From: VFKE01 sp043758025
Lineage (GTDB): Bacteria; Verrucomicrobiota; Verrucomicrobiia; Verrucomicrobiales; Verrucomicrobiaceae
Assembly (NCBI GenBank): GCA_043758025.1
Contig: JAYVOH010000284.1
Span: forward strand, 1 to 47,898
Direction of reading: 5' to 3'
Length of the DNA stretch: 47,898 nt
The notes beneath the pieces are model-generated. The model had not been told where the DNA came from and did not search any database. It saw nothing but the letters and a program-made list of their open reading frames with translations. The position numbers and the translations under genes are program-made. Positions 17,507-26,982 of the stretch are shown here, piece after piece. Numbering within the stretch: the stretch's first letter is position 1; each line of letters begins with the position of its first letter.

Positions 17507-20500
17507 ATGAATGATGATTCAATTCCCAGCGACAAGCAGAGCGGCCAGACTGCTCTTGCTGCGGATGCGCCGACGATCATCCTGAGCAAGCCTGCGCCGG
17601 ATGTCAATGCCGCCACGATCATCATGGGCCGGACTCCGGCACCACCGATCAAAATCTCCACGGAAAGAATCGGCGAGTTCATCAATCGTTACCAGCTCAT
17701 CGAAGAACTTGGCGTGGGCGGTTTCGGCATCGTATGGCGTGCGGAGCAGTTTGAGCCTATTCATCGCGAGGTCGCACTGAAGGTCATCAAGCCGGGCATG
17801 GATTCGCGCGAGATCATCGCGCGGTTTGAAGCGGAGCGGCAGGCGCTGGCCTTGATGGATCACCCGAACATCGCAGGTGTGCTGGATGCTGGTGCGACCG
17901 ACAACGGGCGGCCTTACTTCGTGATGGAACTCGTGAAGGGGGTGCCCATCACCGATTACTGCGATGAGCGCAAACTCACCATCCGGCAGCGGCTGGAGCT
18001 ATTCATTCCCGTCTGCCAGGCGGTGCAGCACGCGCACCAAAAGGCCATTCTGCATCGCGATCTCAAGCCGGGAAATATCCTTGTCGCGGAAGTGGACGGC
18101 AAGCCGGTGCCCAAGGTCATCGACTTCGGCATCGCCAAGGCACTCGGCACTTCACCCGATGATGCGTTCGACGCCACGCTCGCGCGCACGCAGGAGGGGA
18201 TGCTCGTGGGCACGCCGCAATACATGAGCCCCGAGCAAGCCGGCATGGGCACGGACATGGACACGCGCAGCGACATCTACATGCTGGGCGTCATCCTTTA
18301 TGAATTGCTCACGGGCAGCACGCCACTGACGCGGGAAGCCCTGCGCAAGGCCGGCTTTGACGAAGTGCTCCGCCTTATCTGCGAAGTCGAGTCTGTGCGT
18401 CCCAGCAACCGCTTGATGCCGGTCACGGATATCGTCCGTCAGACATCCATCTTGCGCGGAACTGAACCGGCCAAACTCAACCGATCACTGCGCGGTGATC
18501 TTGACTGGATCACCTTGAAGGCGCTGGAGAAAGAGCGTGAACGTCGTTATGAAAGTGCCTCTGCACTTGCCCAGGATTTAGAGCGGCATCTCAAGAATGA
18601 ACCTGTCGAAGCCGGCCCGCCCAGTGCGTTCTATCGCCTGCACAAACTGATTCGGCGCAACCGTCTCGCCTTTGCCGCCGCCGCGGCCATTGCTGTGCTG
18701 CTCGTGGCCGGGATCGGTGTCAGCACCTGGCAGGCAGTGCGGGCCAGCCGGGCTGAAGGTCTTGCGCGTCAACGTCTCGCAGATGTGCAAACTGCCCAGG
18801 AACAAACCATCAGGCGTCTGAAGGAATCCGCGCGTTCCGACTGGGTCTTCGCCCGCGACTTGCTGGTGAAGGATCGCAAGCGGGACGCCTTCGCGTATCT
18901 CGCGCGGTCATGCGAAAACGATCCCGACTCCGCTTCTGCAGCCGAGACCTCGGCGTTGGCGCTCAGTGATTGGAACAGCCCGCCATCGCTGACGACGTTT
19001 CAGGGGCATGATGAAATGGTGCGCAGCGCGCAGTTCAGCGCCGACGGAAAGAAAATGGTGACGGCATCCAATGATCGCAAAGCGCGTATCTGGGACGCGG
19101 CCACCGGCGCATTGCTGCTCACGCTGGAGGGGCACAAGGATGTGGTATGCAGCGCTCAATTCAGCACCGACGGGAGTCGCATCGTCACCGCATCATTCGA
19201 CAGAACCGCGCGAGTATGGAGTGCAACTGACGGCAAACTGCAGACCACACTCAAGGGACACACAGGCCTGGTCAACGGCGCGCAGTTCAACACGGATGGC
19301 AGTCGTGTCGTTACCTCCTCGGAGGATCACACGGCGCGACTGTGGGATTCCGCGAGCGGTGTCCTGCTGGCCACGCTCAAGGATTTCGAGTATGTCTGGA
19401 GCGCGCAATTCAGCGCGGATGGCAGCCGGATGGTCAGTGCTTCTGGAGATGGCATGGCGCGCGTGTGGGATGCGACGGACGGCAAGTTGCTCATCACCCT
19501 GCAAGGGCATGAAGCTCCGGTGCGGAGCGCGCAATTCAGTCCTGATGGCAGCCGCATCGTCACAGCCTCCGATGACCGGACGGCGCGTGTCTGGGACACA
19601 GTCAGCGGCGATCTTCTGGCGACGTTGCGCGGACACGAACGCGGCGTGGTCAGTGCGCAATTCAGTCCTGACGGCAGGCGCATGGTCACGGCGTCGAGTG
19701 ATCGCACGGCGCGCGTTTGGGAATCGGGCATGGGCCGCTTGCTGGCGATTCTTCAAGGGCATGAGGGTGCAATCAGGAGCGCGCAATTTAGCGCGGACGG
19801 CAGCCGCATTGTGACCGCATCCGAGGACAAGACCGCGCGTGTTTGGGCCGTGAAGGGAGGATTGCTCGCCATACTGCGTGGACATGAAAACAAAGTTTGG
19901 GGCGTGCAATTTAGCGCGGATGGCCGGCAGATTGTCAGTGCCTCGATGGACAAAACGGCGCGAGTGTGGGAGGCGGCCACCGGGCGTCTGGTGTCCACCA
20001 TCAAGGGGCATGAGCGCGTCGTGAGCAGCGCGCAATTCAGCGTGGATGGGAAGCGGGTGGTGACCGCATCCAATGACAACTCCGCGCGCGTTTGGGATTC
20101 CGCCACGGGCAAACAACTGGTCATTCTGGAGGGCCATGAAAGCGATGTGAGCCACGCGCAATTCAGCACCGACGGCAGCCGCATTGTCACCGCCGCCAAC
20201 GACAACACCGCTCGTGTTTGGGATGCCACATCAGGCAGGCAGATCGTCGCCCTGGAAGGCCATGAGGGCTGGGTGCACTGCGCGCAATTCAATGTGGATG
20301 GCAGCCGCATCGTCACCGCTTCCAATGACAACACCGCGCGGGTGTGGAATGCGGTCACAGGCAGCCTGCTCGTGACGCTGGAAGGACATCAGGGCTGGCT
20401 GCAGAACGCGCAGTTCAGTGCGGATGGGAATCGCATCGTGACCGCGTCCAATGACAACACCGCGCGCGTTTGGGACACTGGCACCGGCAAGTTGCAGTCG

Positions 20501-21334
20501 GCGCTTGAAGGCCACGAACGCGAGGTTAACAGCGCGCAATTCAGCGCGGACGGCAGCCGCATCGTGACCGCATCCAACGACAAAACCGCGCGCGTCTGGG
20601 ATGCCGCCAGCGGCAAATTGACCGCCACGCTTATCGGTCACCAAAGCGCGGTCAACAGCGCGCGGTTCAGCGCGGACGGCAGCCGCATCGTGACCGCGTC
20701 CAATGACAACACCGCGCGTGTTTGGGAAACGTCCAGCGGCAAGCAACTCGCGACCATCACCGGACATGACAGCTTTGTCTTGAACGCCCAGTTCAGTGCG
20801 GACGGGCATCGGCTGGTGACATGCTCCACGGATGGCACCTTGCGCGTATGGGAGCTGGTCATCCAGAAGGATCGCGTGCCGGACTGGTGGCCCGTGTTCC
20901 TCAAGACCCTCAGCCTGCGGCAGCTCAATGACGACGGCGAACTTGCCGATCTACGCGAGACCGAAGTCCGGAGACTCATGGCCGAAGTGCGCCAGGGCAT
21001 CGCCTCGGATCGTTCCCGGCTGGCCGATATTGCTCGCTGGTTCCTGGCAAAGCCCGAAGATAAATCCATCCGTCCCGGTGATTCCCGGCACGCATCTGAT
21101 GTGGCCGACAGCCTCATCACTCCCGATGCCATCGAAGGCGATCTGGAACGCGCTTATGAAATCAATCCCGCCCATCCCCTGATCCAGCTCGCACTCGCGC
21201 GATTTGAGGCCGATCCTGTTCGTGCCCGCTTCCTGCGTGATTACAGTCTCAAACGGCTGGCCTCATCTTCGACACCGGAGCTTGGAGCCAGGTCAGCGGA
21301 GTTTCTAAAATTGCTCAATTTGGAAACAAAGTGA
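17507..21334 (+). CDS. Membrane Ser/Thr protein kinase with 15 WD40 repeats
   Basis: 1275 residues. The Hanks-type kinase domain covers about 62-345, with glycine loop GVGGFG (69-74), ATP lysine Lys92, HRDLKPGN (183-190) and DFG (206-208), so it should be active. A single membrane helix (about 387-407, AFAAAAAIAVLLVAGIGV) puts the C-terminus outside the cytoplasm. WD40 repeats follow from about 497 to 1120, then a helical tail. Fifteen repeats of about 42 residues, many nearly identical (DGSRIVTASNDNTARVWD), suggest two stacked propellers acting as sensor or scaffold. The neighbours are two exported propellers. Confidence 0.92.
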   Translation: MNDDSIPSDKQSGQTALAADAPTIILSKPAPDVNAATIIMGRTPAPPIKISTERIGEFINRYQLIEELGVGGFGIVWRAEQFEPIHREVALKVIKPGMDSREIIARFEAERQALALMDHPNIAGVLDAGATDNGRPYFVMELVKGVPITDYCDERKLTIRQRLELFIPVCQAVQHAHQKAILHRDLKPGNILVAEVDGKPVPKVIDFGIAKALGTSPDDAFDATLARTQEGMLVGTPQYMSPEQAGMGTDMDTRSDIYMLGVILYELLTGSTPLTREALRKAGFDEVLRLICEVESVRPSNRLMPVTDIVRQTSILRGTEPAKLNRSLRGDLDWITLKALEKERERRYESASALAQDLERHLKNEPVEAGPPSAFYRLHKLIRRNRLAFAAAAAIAVLLVAGIGVSTWQAVRASRAEGLARQRLADVQTAQEQTIRRLKESARSDWVFARDLLVKDRKRDAFAYLARSCENDPDSASAAETSALALSDWNSPPSLTTFQGHDEMVRSAQFSADGKKMVTASNDRKARIWDAATGALLLTLEGHKDVVCSAQFSTDGSRIVTASFDRTARVWSATDGKLQTTLKGHTGLVNGAQFNTDGSRVVTSSEDHTARLWDSASGVLLATLKDFEYVWSAQFSADGSRMVSASGDGMARVWDATDGKLLITLQGHEAPVRSAQFSPDGSRIVTASDDRTARVWDTVSGDLLATLRGHERGVVSAQFSPDGRRMVTASSDRTARVWESGMGRLLAILQGHEGAIRSAQFSADGSRIVTASEDKTARVWAVKGGLLAILRGHENKVWGVQFSADGRQIVSASMDKTARVWEAATGRLVSTIKGHERVVSSAQFSVDGKRVVTASNDNSARVWDSATGKQLVILEGHESDVSHAQFSTDGSRIVTAANDNTARVWDATSGRQIVALEGHEGWVHCAQFNVDGSRIVTASNDNTARVWNAVTGSLLVTLEGHQGWLQNAQFSADGNRIVTASNDNTARVWDTGTGKLQSALEGHEREVNSAQFSADGSRIVTASNDKTARVWDAASGKLTATLIGHQSAVNSARFSADGSRIVTASNDNTARVWETSSGKQLATITGHDSFVLNAQFSADGHRLVTCSTDGTLRVWELVIQKDRVPDWWPVFLKTLSLRQLNDDGELADLRETEVRRLMAEVRQGIASDRSRLADIARWFLAKPEDKSIRPGDSRHASDVADSLITPDAIEGDLERAYEINPAHPLIQLALARFEADPVRARFLRDYSLKRLASSSTPELGARSAEFLKLLNLETK
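18999..20870 (+). repeat. Tandem ~126-bp WD40-coding repeats
   Basis: Fifteen copies of about 126 bp, each beginning around a GGNCAT (Gly-His) codon pair and ending with the Trp-Asp codons. The first Gly-His is near 19003, the last near 20762, a mean period of about 125 bp. Neighbouring copies are alike at the DNA level (for example the run of GTGACCGCATCCAATGACAA-like segments from 20060 to 20710), so amplification or gene conversion is recent. Confidence 0.9.
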
Positions 21335-21427
21335 AACAGTCCGGGGATCGCATTGGTTCTTGCTCACAAGGCCCGCACCGGCGCTGATTAGTTTGCATTA
21401 CTGCAGCTCTGCGTAACTTTGACCATC

Positions 21428-22639
21428 ATGAAAACATCGCGCTGCTGGCTGTCGTTTGTATTCGTCGTCGCATCATCCGTCACCGCTGTTGACTGGCCGC
21501 AATGGCGCGGACCGCATCACAACGGCATCTCGGATGAGAAGACATGGAAATCCAACTGGGGCGCGGAAGCTCCGAAAGTTTTGTGGACAGCCGGCATCGG
21601 CACCGGCTTCTCGTCGTTTTCGGTTTCCGACGGTCGCGTGTTCACCACCGGCCATGCGGAAAAGATGGATACGGTATTCTGCTTCGATGCTGCCACAGGC
21701 AAGGTCATCTGGAAGCACAGTTATGCCGCTGAGCTGGGTGACAAATATTACGAGGGCGGCACCTCCGCCACGCCGGTCGTGGATGGTGAGAAATTATTTC
21801 ATCTGAGCAAGTGGGGCGATGTCTTCTGTTTCGATGCCGCGACGGGCAAGGTTATCTGGTCGAAGAATGTGCAGAAGGAAACCGGCGCGCACATTCCTGA
21901 CTGGGGCTTCGCCGGGTCGCCGCTCGTGCATGGACAGATGCTGTTGCTGAACGTTGGCGGCGCTGGTCTCGCGCTCGACAAGACCAGCGGGAAAATTATC
22001 TGGCAGTCCACGACGGACGATTCGGGATACTCCACTCCGATCCTGATGAAACGCGGTGCGGAGGACATCGCGCTTTTCAGCTCCGGCAAATCATACGTTG
22101 CGGTCAATGCGAAGACCGGAGGCAAGGCATGGGAGTTCGAGTGGACGACGCGCTACGGCGTGAACGCGGCGGACCCCATCTTCAGTGGCGATCTAATCTT
22201 CATCTCCTCCAGCTACAACAAGGGTTGCGCTCTCATCAAGGTGGACGGAGCCGCGCCCGTGGTCGTTTGGCAGAGCAAGGAACTCAAGAACCAGCTTGGC
22301 TCCAGCGTGTTGCTCGACGGCCATCTCTATGGCTTTGATGGCGATAACAAAGCATCGCGCTCACCGTTGAAATGCATTGAGTTCGCCACTGGCGCGAAGA
22401 AATGGGAAGACACCACCATCGGCCCCGGTGCGCTGATGATCGCGGATGGCAAGCTCATCGTGCTCACCAACAAAGGCGAACTCATCATTGCCAAGGCTTC
22501 GACACAGAAGTTCGAAGTCATCTCCCGCGCCCCAGTCCTCACCGGAACCTGCTGGATCGTCCCTGTGCTCGCCAACGGCCGCATCTATGCGCGCAATTCC
22601 AAGGGCGATGTCATCTGCCTCGACGTCCGCACCGAGTGA
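21428..22639 (+). CDS. Exported PQQ-like beta-propeller protein
   Basis: 403 residues with a signal peptide (MKTSRCWLSFVFVVASSVTA) followed at once by WPQWRGPHHNGIS, the N-terminal signature of a large planctomycete/verrucomicrobial family of secreted PQQ-propeller proteins. Blades: FDAATGKVIWKH, FDAATGKVIWSKN, LDKTSGKIIWQS. No catalytic function is assignable. The last 51 bases (22589-22639) belong to a segment copied to 24670. A glutaredoxin gene follows across a heptanucleotide microsatellite. Confidence 0.82.
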   Translation: MKTSRCWLSFVFVVASSVTAVDWPQWRGPHHNGISDEKTWKSNWGAEAPKVLWTAGIGTGFSSFSVSDGRVFTTGHAEKMDTVFCFDAATGKVIWKHSYAAELGDKYYEGGTSATPVVDGEKLFHLSKWGDVFCFDAATGKVIWSKNVQKETGAHIPDWGFAGSPLVHGQMLLLNVGGAGLALDKTSGKIIWQSTTDDSGYSTPILMKRGAEDIALFSSGKSYVAVNAKTGGKAWEFEWTTRYGVNAADPIFSGDLIFISSSYNKGCALIKVDGAAPVVVWQSKELKNQLGSSVLLDGHLYGFDGDNKASRSPLKCIEFATGAKKWEDTTIGPGALMIADGKLIVLTNKGELIIAKASTQKFEVISRAPVLTGTCWIVPVLANGRIYARNSKGDVICLDVRTE

Positions 22640-22645
22640 ACCCAT

Positions 22646-22687
22646 CTTCTATCTTCTATCTTCTATCTTCTATCTTCTATCTTCTAT
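22646..22687 (+). repeat. Heptanucleotide microsatellite (CTTCTAT)x6
   Basis: Six perfect copies of CTTCTAT fill the space between the beta-propeller stop and the ATG of the first glutaredoxin (22695). The duplicated locus at 24727 has only one copy in the same place. Slipped-strand change of the copy number would alter the leader of the glutaredoxin mRNA. Confidence 0.95.
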
Positions 22688-22694
22688 CTCCCAA

Positions 22695-22940
22695 ATGACC
22701 ATTCGCCTTTTCATCAAACCCGGCTGTCCATGGTGCGACGAAGCCATGGACTGGCTCGATGCGCGCCGCATCAAATATCAAGAACTCGATGTGACCAACG
22801 ATGCTGCCGCGCGGCGCGAGATGCACGACCTCACCGGTCAGACCAAGGCCCCGAGCATCGATGTGGACGGACACATCCTCGCTGACTTTGGCGCGGACGA
22901 ACTCGCGGTGTGGTGGAAGAAGATGGGATTTGCCGGGTGA
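22695..22940 (+). CDS. Glutaredoxin-like protein, copy 1
   Basis: 81 residues, MTIRLFIKPGCPWCDEAMDW with dithiol active site CPWC (Cys11, Cys14) and the cis-proline TKAPSI. The fold fits a minimal glutaredoxin; with no signal peptide it is cytoplasmic. The ATG is preceded by a pyrimidine microsatellite with no ribosome-binding site. A paralogue with about 90 percent identity lies at 24741, produced by a local duplication. Confidence 0.88.
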   Translation: MTIRLFIKPGCPWCDEAMDWLDARRIKYQELDVTNDAAARREMHDLTGQTKAPSIDVDGHILADFGADELAVWWKKMGFAG

Positions 22941-22970
22941 AGGAGCTGCATGGCTGACAGCGCCTGATCT

Positions 22971-24545
22971 TTACTTGGCCAGGAAAAGATTTACTTCAGC
23001 AAGACGGCCATTTTGAGGAGCCCATAAAATCGTCGCAGATGCTTGCAGCGGTCCGTTGAATGCGAGTTTCAACCGTAGAGGAATAGCCGCTCCCTGTCCT
23101 TCGGTTAGCGTTGCGGTTGCTGTATATTCACCGACGGGGATCGAGCGCAAAAAGTGATCGTGCCAGTTTCCGTAAGTCTTGCCGAGCGGAAATTGACGCA
23201 CGATGATTTCTCCTGACGATCCATCGAGCAGGGGGCCTGTTGGCTCAAGCTTGAGCTCGATAATCGAATCAGGCGAAAATAGCTTGGTCAGTGAGGTTGC
23301 ATCTTCGACCGATGGATAACGCCCTGTCGATTGTGTGCAATCAACCGATATGCGCCCTCCATACATGGCGTTTCGATAGAGGGTTTCACTTTGTTCCGTC
23401 GAATCACAGCCGCGTCTTACGCCGCTCATTTTCATCACAAAATCGCGAGTAACGCCTTTCCCGCTTTCACCACGAAAGGCATTTTTATCGGTGCCGTCGA
23501 TCATGCCATCAATAGGATGCAACTCATAATCATACTCATGTCCCTTGTAATTAATTTTAGCAGTGGCGGTTACACCGCAAACGAGTCCCTTAACCGGCTT
23601 TTTGTGGTTAATCGTGTCCGTCGTCAAAACGGAATACTCGCCTGCCCTTCCCTCTTCTTGTCCCAATGAAGGCAAACTACCGGCAAAAAGATTGGCTTCC
23701 CCATCGTAGCCGAGAACCCTGACGGTGAACTTTGGGATTGGTCTGCCGTCTTCAAACACAGCGCGCCCAACAACATGCATTGGCTTCGCAGCGAGTGCTT
23801 CTAGCTTGGGCAACGGGGTTTCCCGCGCGGGTGCCGTCCGTGGCCGTGGAGCATCACTGATTTTTACATCGACTTTATTTTCGCGAGATTGTCCTGAAGA
23901 AGTTTCCACCTTTTTGGCTGGTGGCGCGGGAGACTCGACCTTCGGAGCCTCCTTGTTGTCATCCTTATTTTTTTCCTTGGGCTTCTCAACAACCATGCCG
24001 AATGATTTCGGATCAAACCCTTTTGGAAAGGCGGTATCACCGTCGAAGACGGCCCCTTTGAACTTGTTGTTATTCCAATCGGCCACGGATGCGGTCCGAA
24101 AGTTGGACCCGCTGAAATCTGCATTGGTGCAATCAATCCCGAGTGCGATGCCTGTGATCTTTGTGTTCTTCAAGTTGGCGCCCACATATTTCGCATTAAC
24201 AGAAAAACGAAGTGAAAGCCCCTCCATGTTGGTTTTACTGAAGTCCGTCCCCACCGCGTAGTATTCACCCTTCGATTCCCGAAGATCAGCTCCTGTGAGA
24301 TCTGCGTCAGTAAAGTTGGTATTGTCTAGGCTGGCACCCTTAAAAATCGCACCCTTTAGACTGGCACCGTCGAATCTCACGTTTTTCAAATTCGCGTTTG
24401 AGAAATCAGCGCCATTGAGCACCTCGTTGCTAAAACTCTTGCCCGTCAGATCCTGGTCGTGGAAGTCCTTCGCTCCGTGTGCAGCCGTTAGGGCAAAGGT
24501 TGTCAGAACAATACCAGCCCAAAGTGAAGTAAGATTTTGCTGCAT
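22971..24545 (-). CDS. Exported pentapeptide-repeat protein
   Basis: 524 residues with a signal peptide (LWAGIVLTTFALTAAHGA). Residues about 28-165 are pentapeptide repeats of the A(D/N)LxN type (LNGADFSNANLKNVRFDGAS), expected to form a right-handed quadrilateral helix. A low-complexity K/E/P linker (about 180-255) and a C-terminal domain of about 260 residues with beta-rich segments follow. I do not recognise the C-terminal domain. GC content is lower than in neighbouring genes and it lies, in the opposite direction, exactly between two copies of a duplicated segment, so acquisition by insertion is plausible. Confidence 0.8.
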   Translation of the reverse strand: MQQNLTSLWAGIVLTTFALTAAHGAKDFHDQDLTGKSFSNEVLNGADFSNANLKNVRFDGASLKGAIFKGASLDNTNFTDADLTGADLRESKGEYYAVGTDFSKTNMEGLSLRFSVNAKYVGANLKNTKITGIALGIDCTNADFSGSNFRTASVADWNNNKFKGAVFDGDTAFPKGFDPKSFGMVVEKPKEKNKDDNKEAPKVESPAPPAKKVETSSGQSRENKVDVKISDAPRPRTAPARETPLPKLEALAAKPMHVVGRAVFEDGRPIPKFTVRVLGYDGEANLFAGSLPSLGQEEGRAGEYSVLTTDTINHKKPVKGLVCGVTATAKINYKGHEYDYELHPIDGMIDGTDKNAFRGESGKGVTRDFVMKMSGVRRGCDSTEQSETLYRNAMYGGRISVDCTQSTGRYPSVEDATSLTKLFSPDSIIELKLEPTGPLLDGSSGEIIVRQFPLGKTYGNWHDHFLRSIPVGEYTATATLTEGQGAAIPLRLKLAFNGPLQASATILWAPQNGRLAEVNLFLAK

Positions 24546-24669
24546 TTTTTACTCTCCACATTGTTTAAGAGTAAGTCCAAGGATTTAAAAGGTTATCGGC
24601 ACTGGGGGAATTGGGGTGTGATTTGATTCAAGCTGGCAGTCACACGTCAGTCCAGATCAGGCGGCATGG

Positions 24670-24720
24670 GCGCGCAACTCCAAGGGCGATGTCATCTGTC
24701 TCGACGTCCGCACCAAGTGA
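24670..24720 (+). pseudogene. Duplicated 3' end of the beta-propeller gene
   Basis: These 51 bases repeat 22589-22639 with a few substitutions, including the final codons and stop of the beta-propeller gene. The duplication continues through the leader and glutaredoxin gene to 24986. It is a scar showing that the glutaredoxin was copied together with the tail of its upstream neighbour. Confidence 0.88.
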
Positions 24721-24740
24721 ACCCATCTTCTATCTCCCCA

Positions 24741-24986
24741 ATGACCATTCGCCTTTTCATCAAACCCGGCTGTCCATGGTGTGACGAAGCCATTGACTGG
24801 CTCGATGCGCGCCGCATCAAATATCAAAAACTCGACGTGATCGGCGATGCCGCCGCGCGCCGCGAGATGCACGACCTCACCGGCCAGACCAAGGCCCCGA
24901 GCATTGAAGTGGACGGACACATCCTGGCCGACTTCGGCGCGGACGAACTCGCGGCGTGGTGGAAGAAGATGGGATTTGCTGGATGA
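24741..24986 (+). CDS. Glutaredoxin-like protein, copy 2
   Basis: 81 residues, active site CPWC at 11-14. It differs from copy 1 at a handful of positions (for example IDWL for MDWL, VIGDAAA for VTNDAAA, IEVDGH for IDVDGH, AAWWKK for AVWWKK), mostly conservative, which suggests both copies are under selection. Its leader has one CTTCTAT unit against six in copy 1. The upstream gene of origin is represented here only by its last 51 bases, so this copy must use a different promoter. Confidence 0.87.
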   Translation: MTIRLFIKPGCPWCDEAIDWLDARRIKYQKLDVIGDAAARREMHDLTGQTKAPSIEVDGHILADFGADELAAWWKKMGFAG

Positions 24987-25059
24987 TTGCGCAACGGGAC
25001 TTGTTGCGGCGATGCGAACTTGACATCACTGGCTTAAAACACGCATATGTATCTTTCTT

Positions 25060-26973
25060 ATGCGCTTTATTTTCACCGATCCCTCCTCCCGCGTGCTGTT
25101 CGCCGTGGGATTTTCACTTGCCCTCATCGGCAGCCTGTTCGCGGGCACACCGCGCTACATTGTGGAGGACGCGGTTTACACCAAGGCTGCGACCGATGGT
25201 GCCGCGAAACTGCATCAGGAGGGCAAGCTGGTGGCACTGGGTGCGCTGCTCGCTCAGCCGCCGTCGAAGGATCCTGTGAAATTTGTCGCGCCCATCACCA
25301 AACCGATCGCGGCGACGGAACTTTACGACCATCTGCGCGCGGGCACGGTGGCGATCGGCGCATTTTACCACTGCCACAAATGCGGGGACTGGCATCTGAA
25401 TTTGGCCACGGGCTTTGCCGTTGCCGAGGGCGGAATCGTTTCTACCTGCGCCCATGTGCTCGCCTACGACGAAGATGAAATGAAGGACGCGTTTGCCGTG
25501 GCCGTGGATGCCGATGGACAAACTTTCCCGGTGGAGGCGCTGCTGGCAAAAGATGAGGAGTCCGACACCTGCCTCGTGCGAGTGGCTGGCGCGAAATTGC
25601 GCCCGTTGCCGGTGCGTGCGGGCGCGTTGCCCGGCGAGCGCGTCTATTGCCTGAGCCATCCTAACGGGCACTATTTCATGTTCACGCAAGGCATCGTCGC
25701 GCGCGTGAGCCGTTCGAGCACCATGCAAGACGCTGAGGACGCGGAGGTGCATCCGAAGAGCCGCCCGACGCTCTCGCTCGAAGTGACCTCCGAATACAGC
25801 CCCGGTTCCAGCGGCGGTCCCATCACCGATGAGAACGGCAATGTCCTAGCGCAGGTCAATCAGATCGAAACTGACACCAACACCGGCAGCGACACCGACA
25901 TGAAAAATCAAGCCACTGGTGTCGTCGCCGCGCGCAGCGCCACGGCAGCGGAAGAAATCCTGAGGCTGGCCGATCCTGCAAACCGGCCGGCGCTGAAGTC
26001 CGCCGTGAAGATTGATCCCGCCCAAGCGCTTGATGAATTAAAAAATGCGGTGGCCGCGCTCAAGGCAAACGAGGATGAAGACGAGGCCGATAAGCTTCGC
26101 GCCAAGATAACACGCGCAGTGAAGCGCGGTCGTGTGGCGATGACGGAACCCGCGCAGCGGCACGAGTTCGCACTGCTCGCCGCCGAGGGGCTGAACGGCG
26201 ACGCTGAGAACCAGGAACTGATGAAAGTGATCCCGATGCTGGAGGAAATCGGCGGCGACAAAGAGGCATCACCGGATCATAAGACGAAGGCGAGCCACTT
26301 TCTCCTCGCGATTGCGGCAGAGAATGTGGATGACGCGGCAAAGTTTGCGGCTTGGGAAAAACAATATTTCGCGCACGTGGCAGCATTCCCGGATGATGGC
26401 GAGCTTCCAGCACTGAAGCTCTCGCTGCTGGACCTAACAGAGCAATACGCCCCTACGCGGTTTGAGGCGCTCGCCGAGAAGTTCTCCGCCGACAAGAACG
26501 AAGATGTCGCCGAACTGGCGAAAGAGGCGCTGACCTCCGCGAAGGCGAAACGCGCACTGCAGGGAAAGCCGCTCGACTTGAAATTCACCGCGCTGGACGG
26601 CACGGAGGTCGATGTCGCGAAGCTGCGCGGTAAGGTCGTGCTGATAGACTTCTGGGCGACTTGGTGCGGTCCCTGCATGGCAGAATTGCCAAACGTAAAG
26701 AAAGCCTACGAGAGCCTGCACGCGCGCGGATTCGAGATCGTCGGTATCTCGCTGGACGAGGACAAGAAAAAGCTGGAGGAGGTGCTGAAGACCAAAGGAA
26801 TGATGTGGCCGCAGCATTTCGACGGCAAGTCATGGGAGGGTGAGATCCCAAAACGTTTCGGCATCACCAGCATCCCCACGGTGTTGCTGCTGGACAAAAA
26901 AGGCGTCGTCAAGGACTTCGACGCGCGCGGAGAGGAACTCGGCGAGAAGATTGAGAAGCTGCTCGCTGAGTAG
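25060..26973 (+). CDS. Trypsin-like serine protease fused to a TlpA-type thioredoxin
   Basis: 637 residues with a signal peptide (RVLFAVGFSLALIGSLFAG). Residues about 100-280 are an S1-type protease: His132 (STCAHV), Asp169 (SDTCLVRV) and Ser251 (GSSGGPI). The middle (about 310-500) is a helical region. The C-terminal 135 residues are a thioredoxin with WCGPC (Cys536, Cys539), paralogous to the protein at 15104. A CHKCGDWH motif precedes the protease and could bind metal or form a disulfide. I do not recall this fusion as a described family; a role in oxidised-protein control in the envelope is inferred. Confidence 0.87.
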   Translation: MRFIFTDPSSRVLFAVGFSLALIGSLFAGTPRYIVEDAVYTKAATDGAAKLHQEGKLVALGALLAQPPSKDPVKFVAPITKPIAATELYDHLRAGTVAIGAFYHCHKCGDWHLNLATGFAVAEGGIVSTCAHVLAYDEDEMKDAFAVAVDADGQTFPVEALLAKDEESDTCLVRVAGAKLRPLPVRAGALPGERVYCLSHPNGHYFMFTQGIVARVSRSSTMQDAEDAEVHPKSRPTLSLEVTSEYSPGSSGGPITDENGNVLAQVNQIETDTNTGSDTDMKNQATGVVAARSATAAEEILRLADPANRPALKSAVKIDPAQALDELKNAVAALKANEDEDEADKLRAKITRAVKRGRVAMTEPAQRHEFALLAAEGLNGDAENQELMKVIPMLEEIGGDKEASPDHKTKASHFLLAIAAENVDDAAKFAAWEKQYFAHVAAFPDDGELPALKLSLLDLTEQYAPTRFEALAEKFSADKNEDVAELAKEALTSAKAKRALQGKPLDLKFTALDGTEVDVAKLRGKVVLIDFWATWCGPCMAELPNVKKAYESLHARGFEIVGISLDEDKKKLEEVLKTKGMMWPQHFDGKSWEGEIPKRFGITSIPTVLLLDKKGVVKDFDARGEELGEKIEKLLAE

Positions 26974-26982
26974 CACGGGCCT

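Noticed and set aside
18999..20870. CRISPR-like or minisatellite array
   Set aside because: The regular 126-bp units encode WD40 blades in one open frame; no short repeat-spacer structure.
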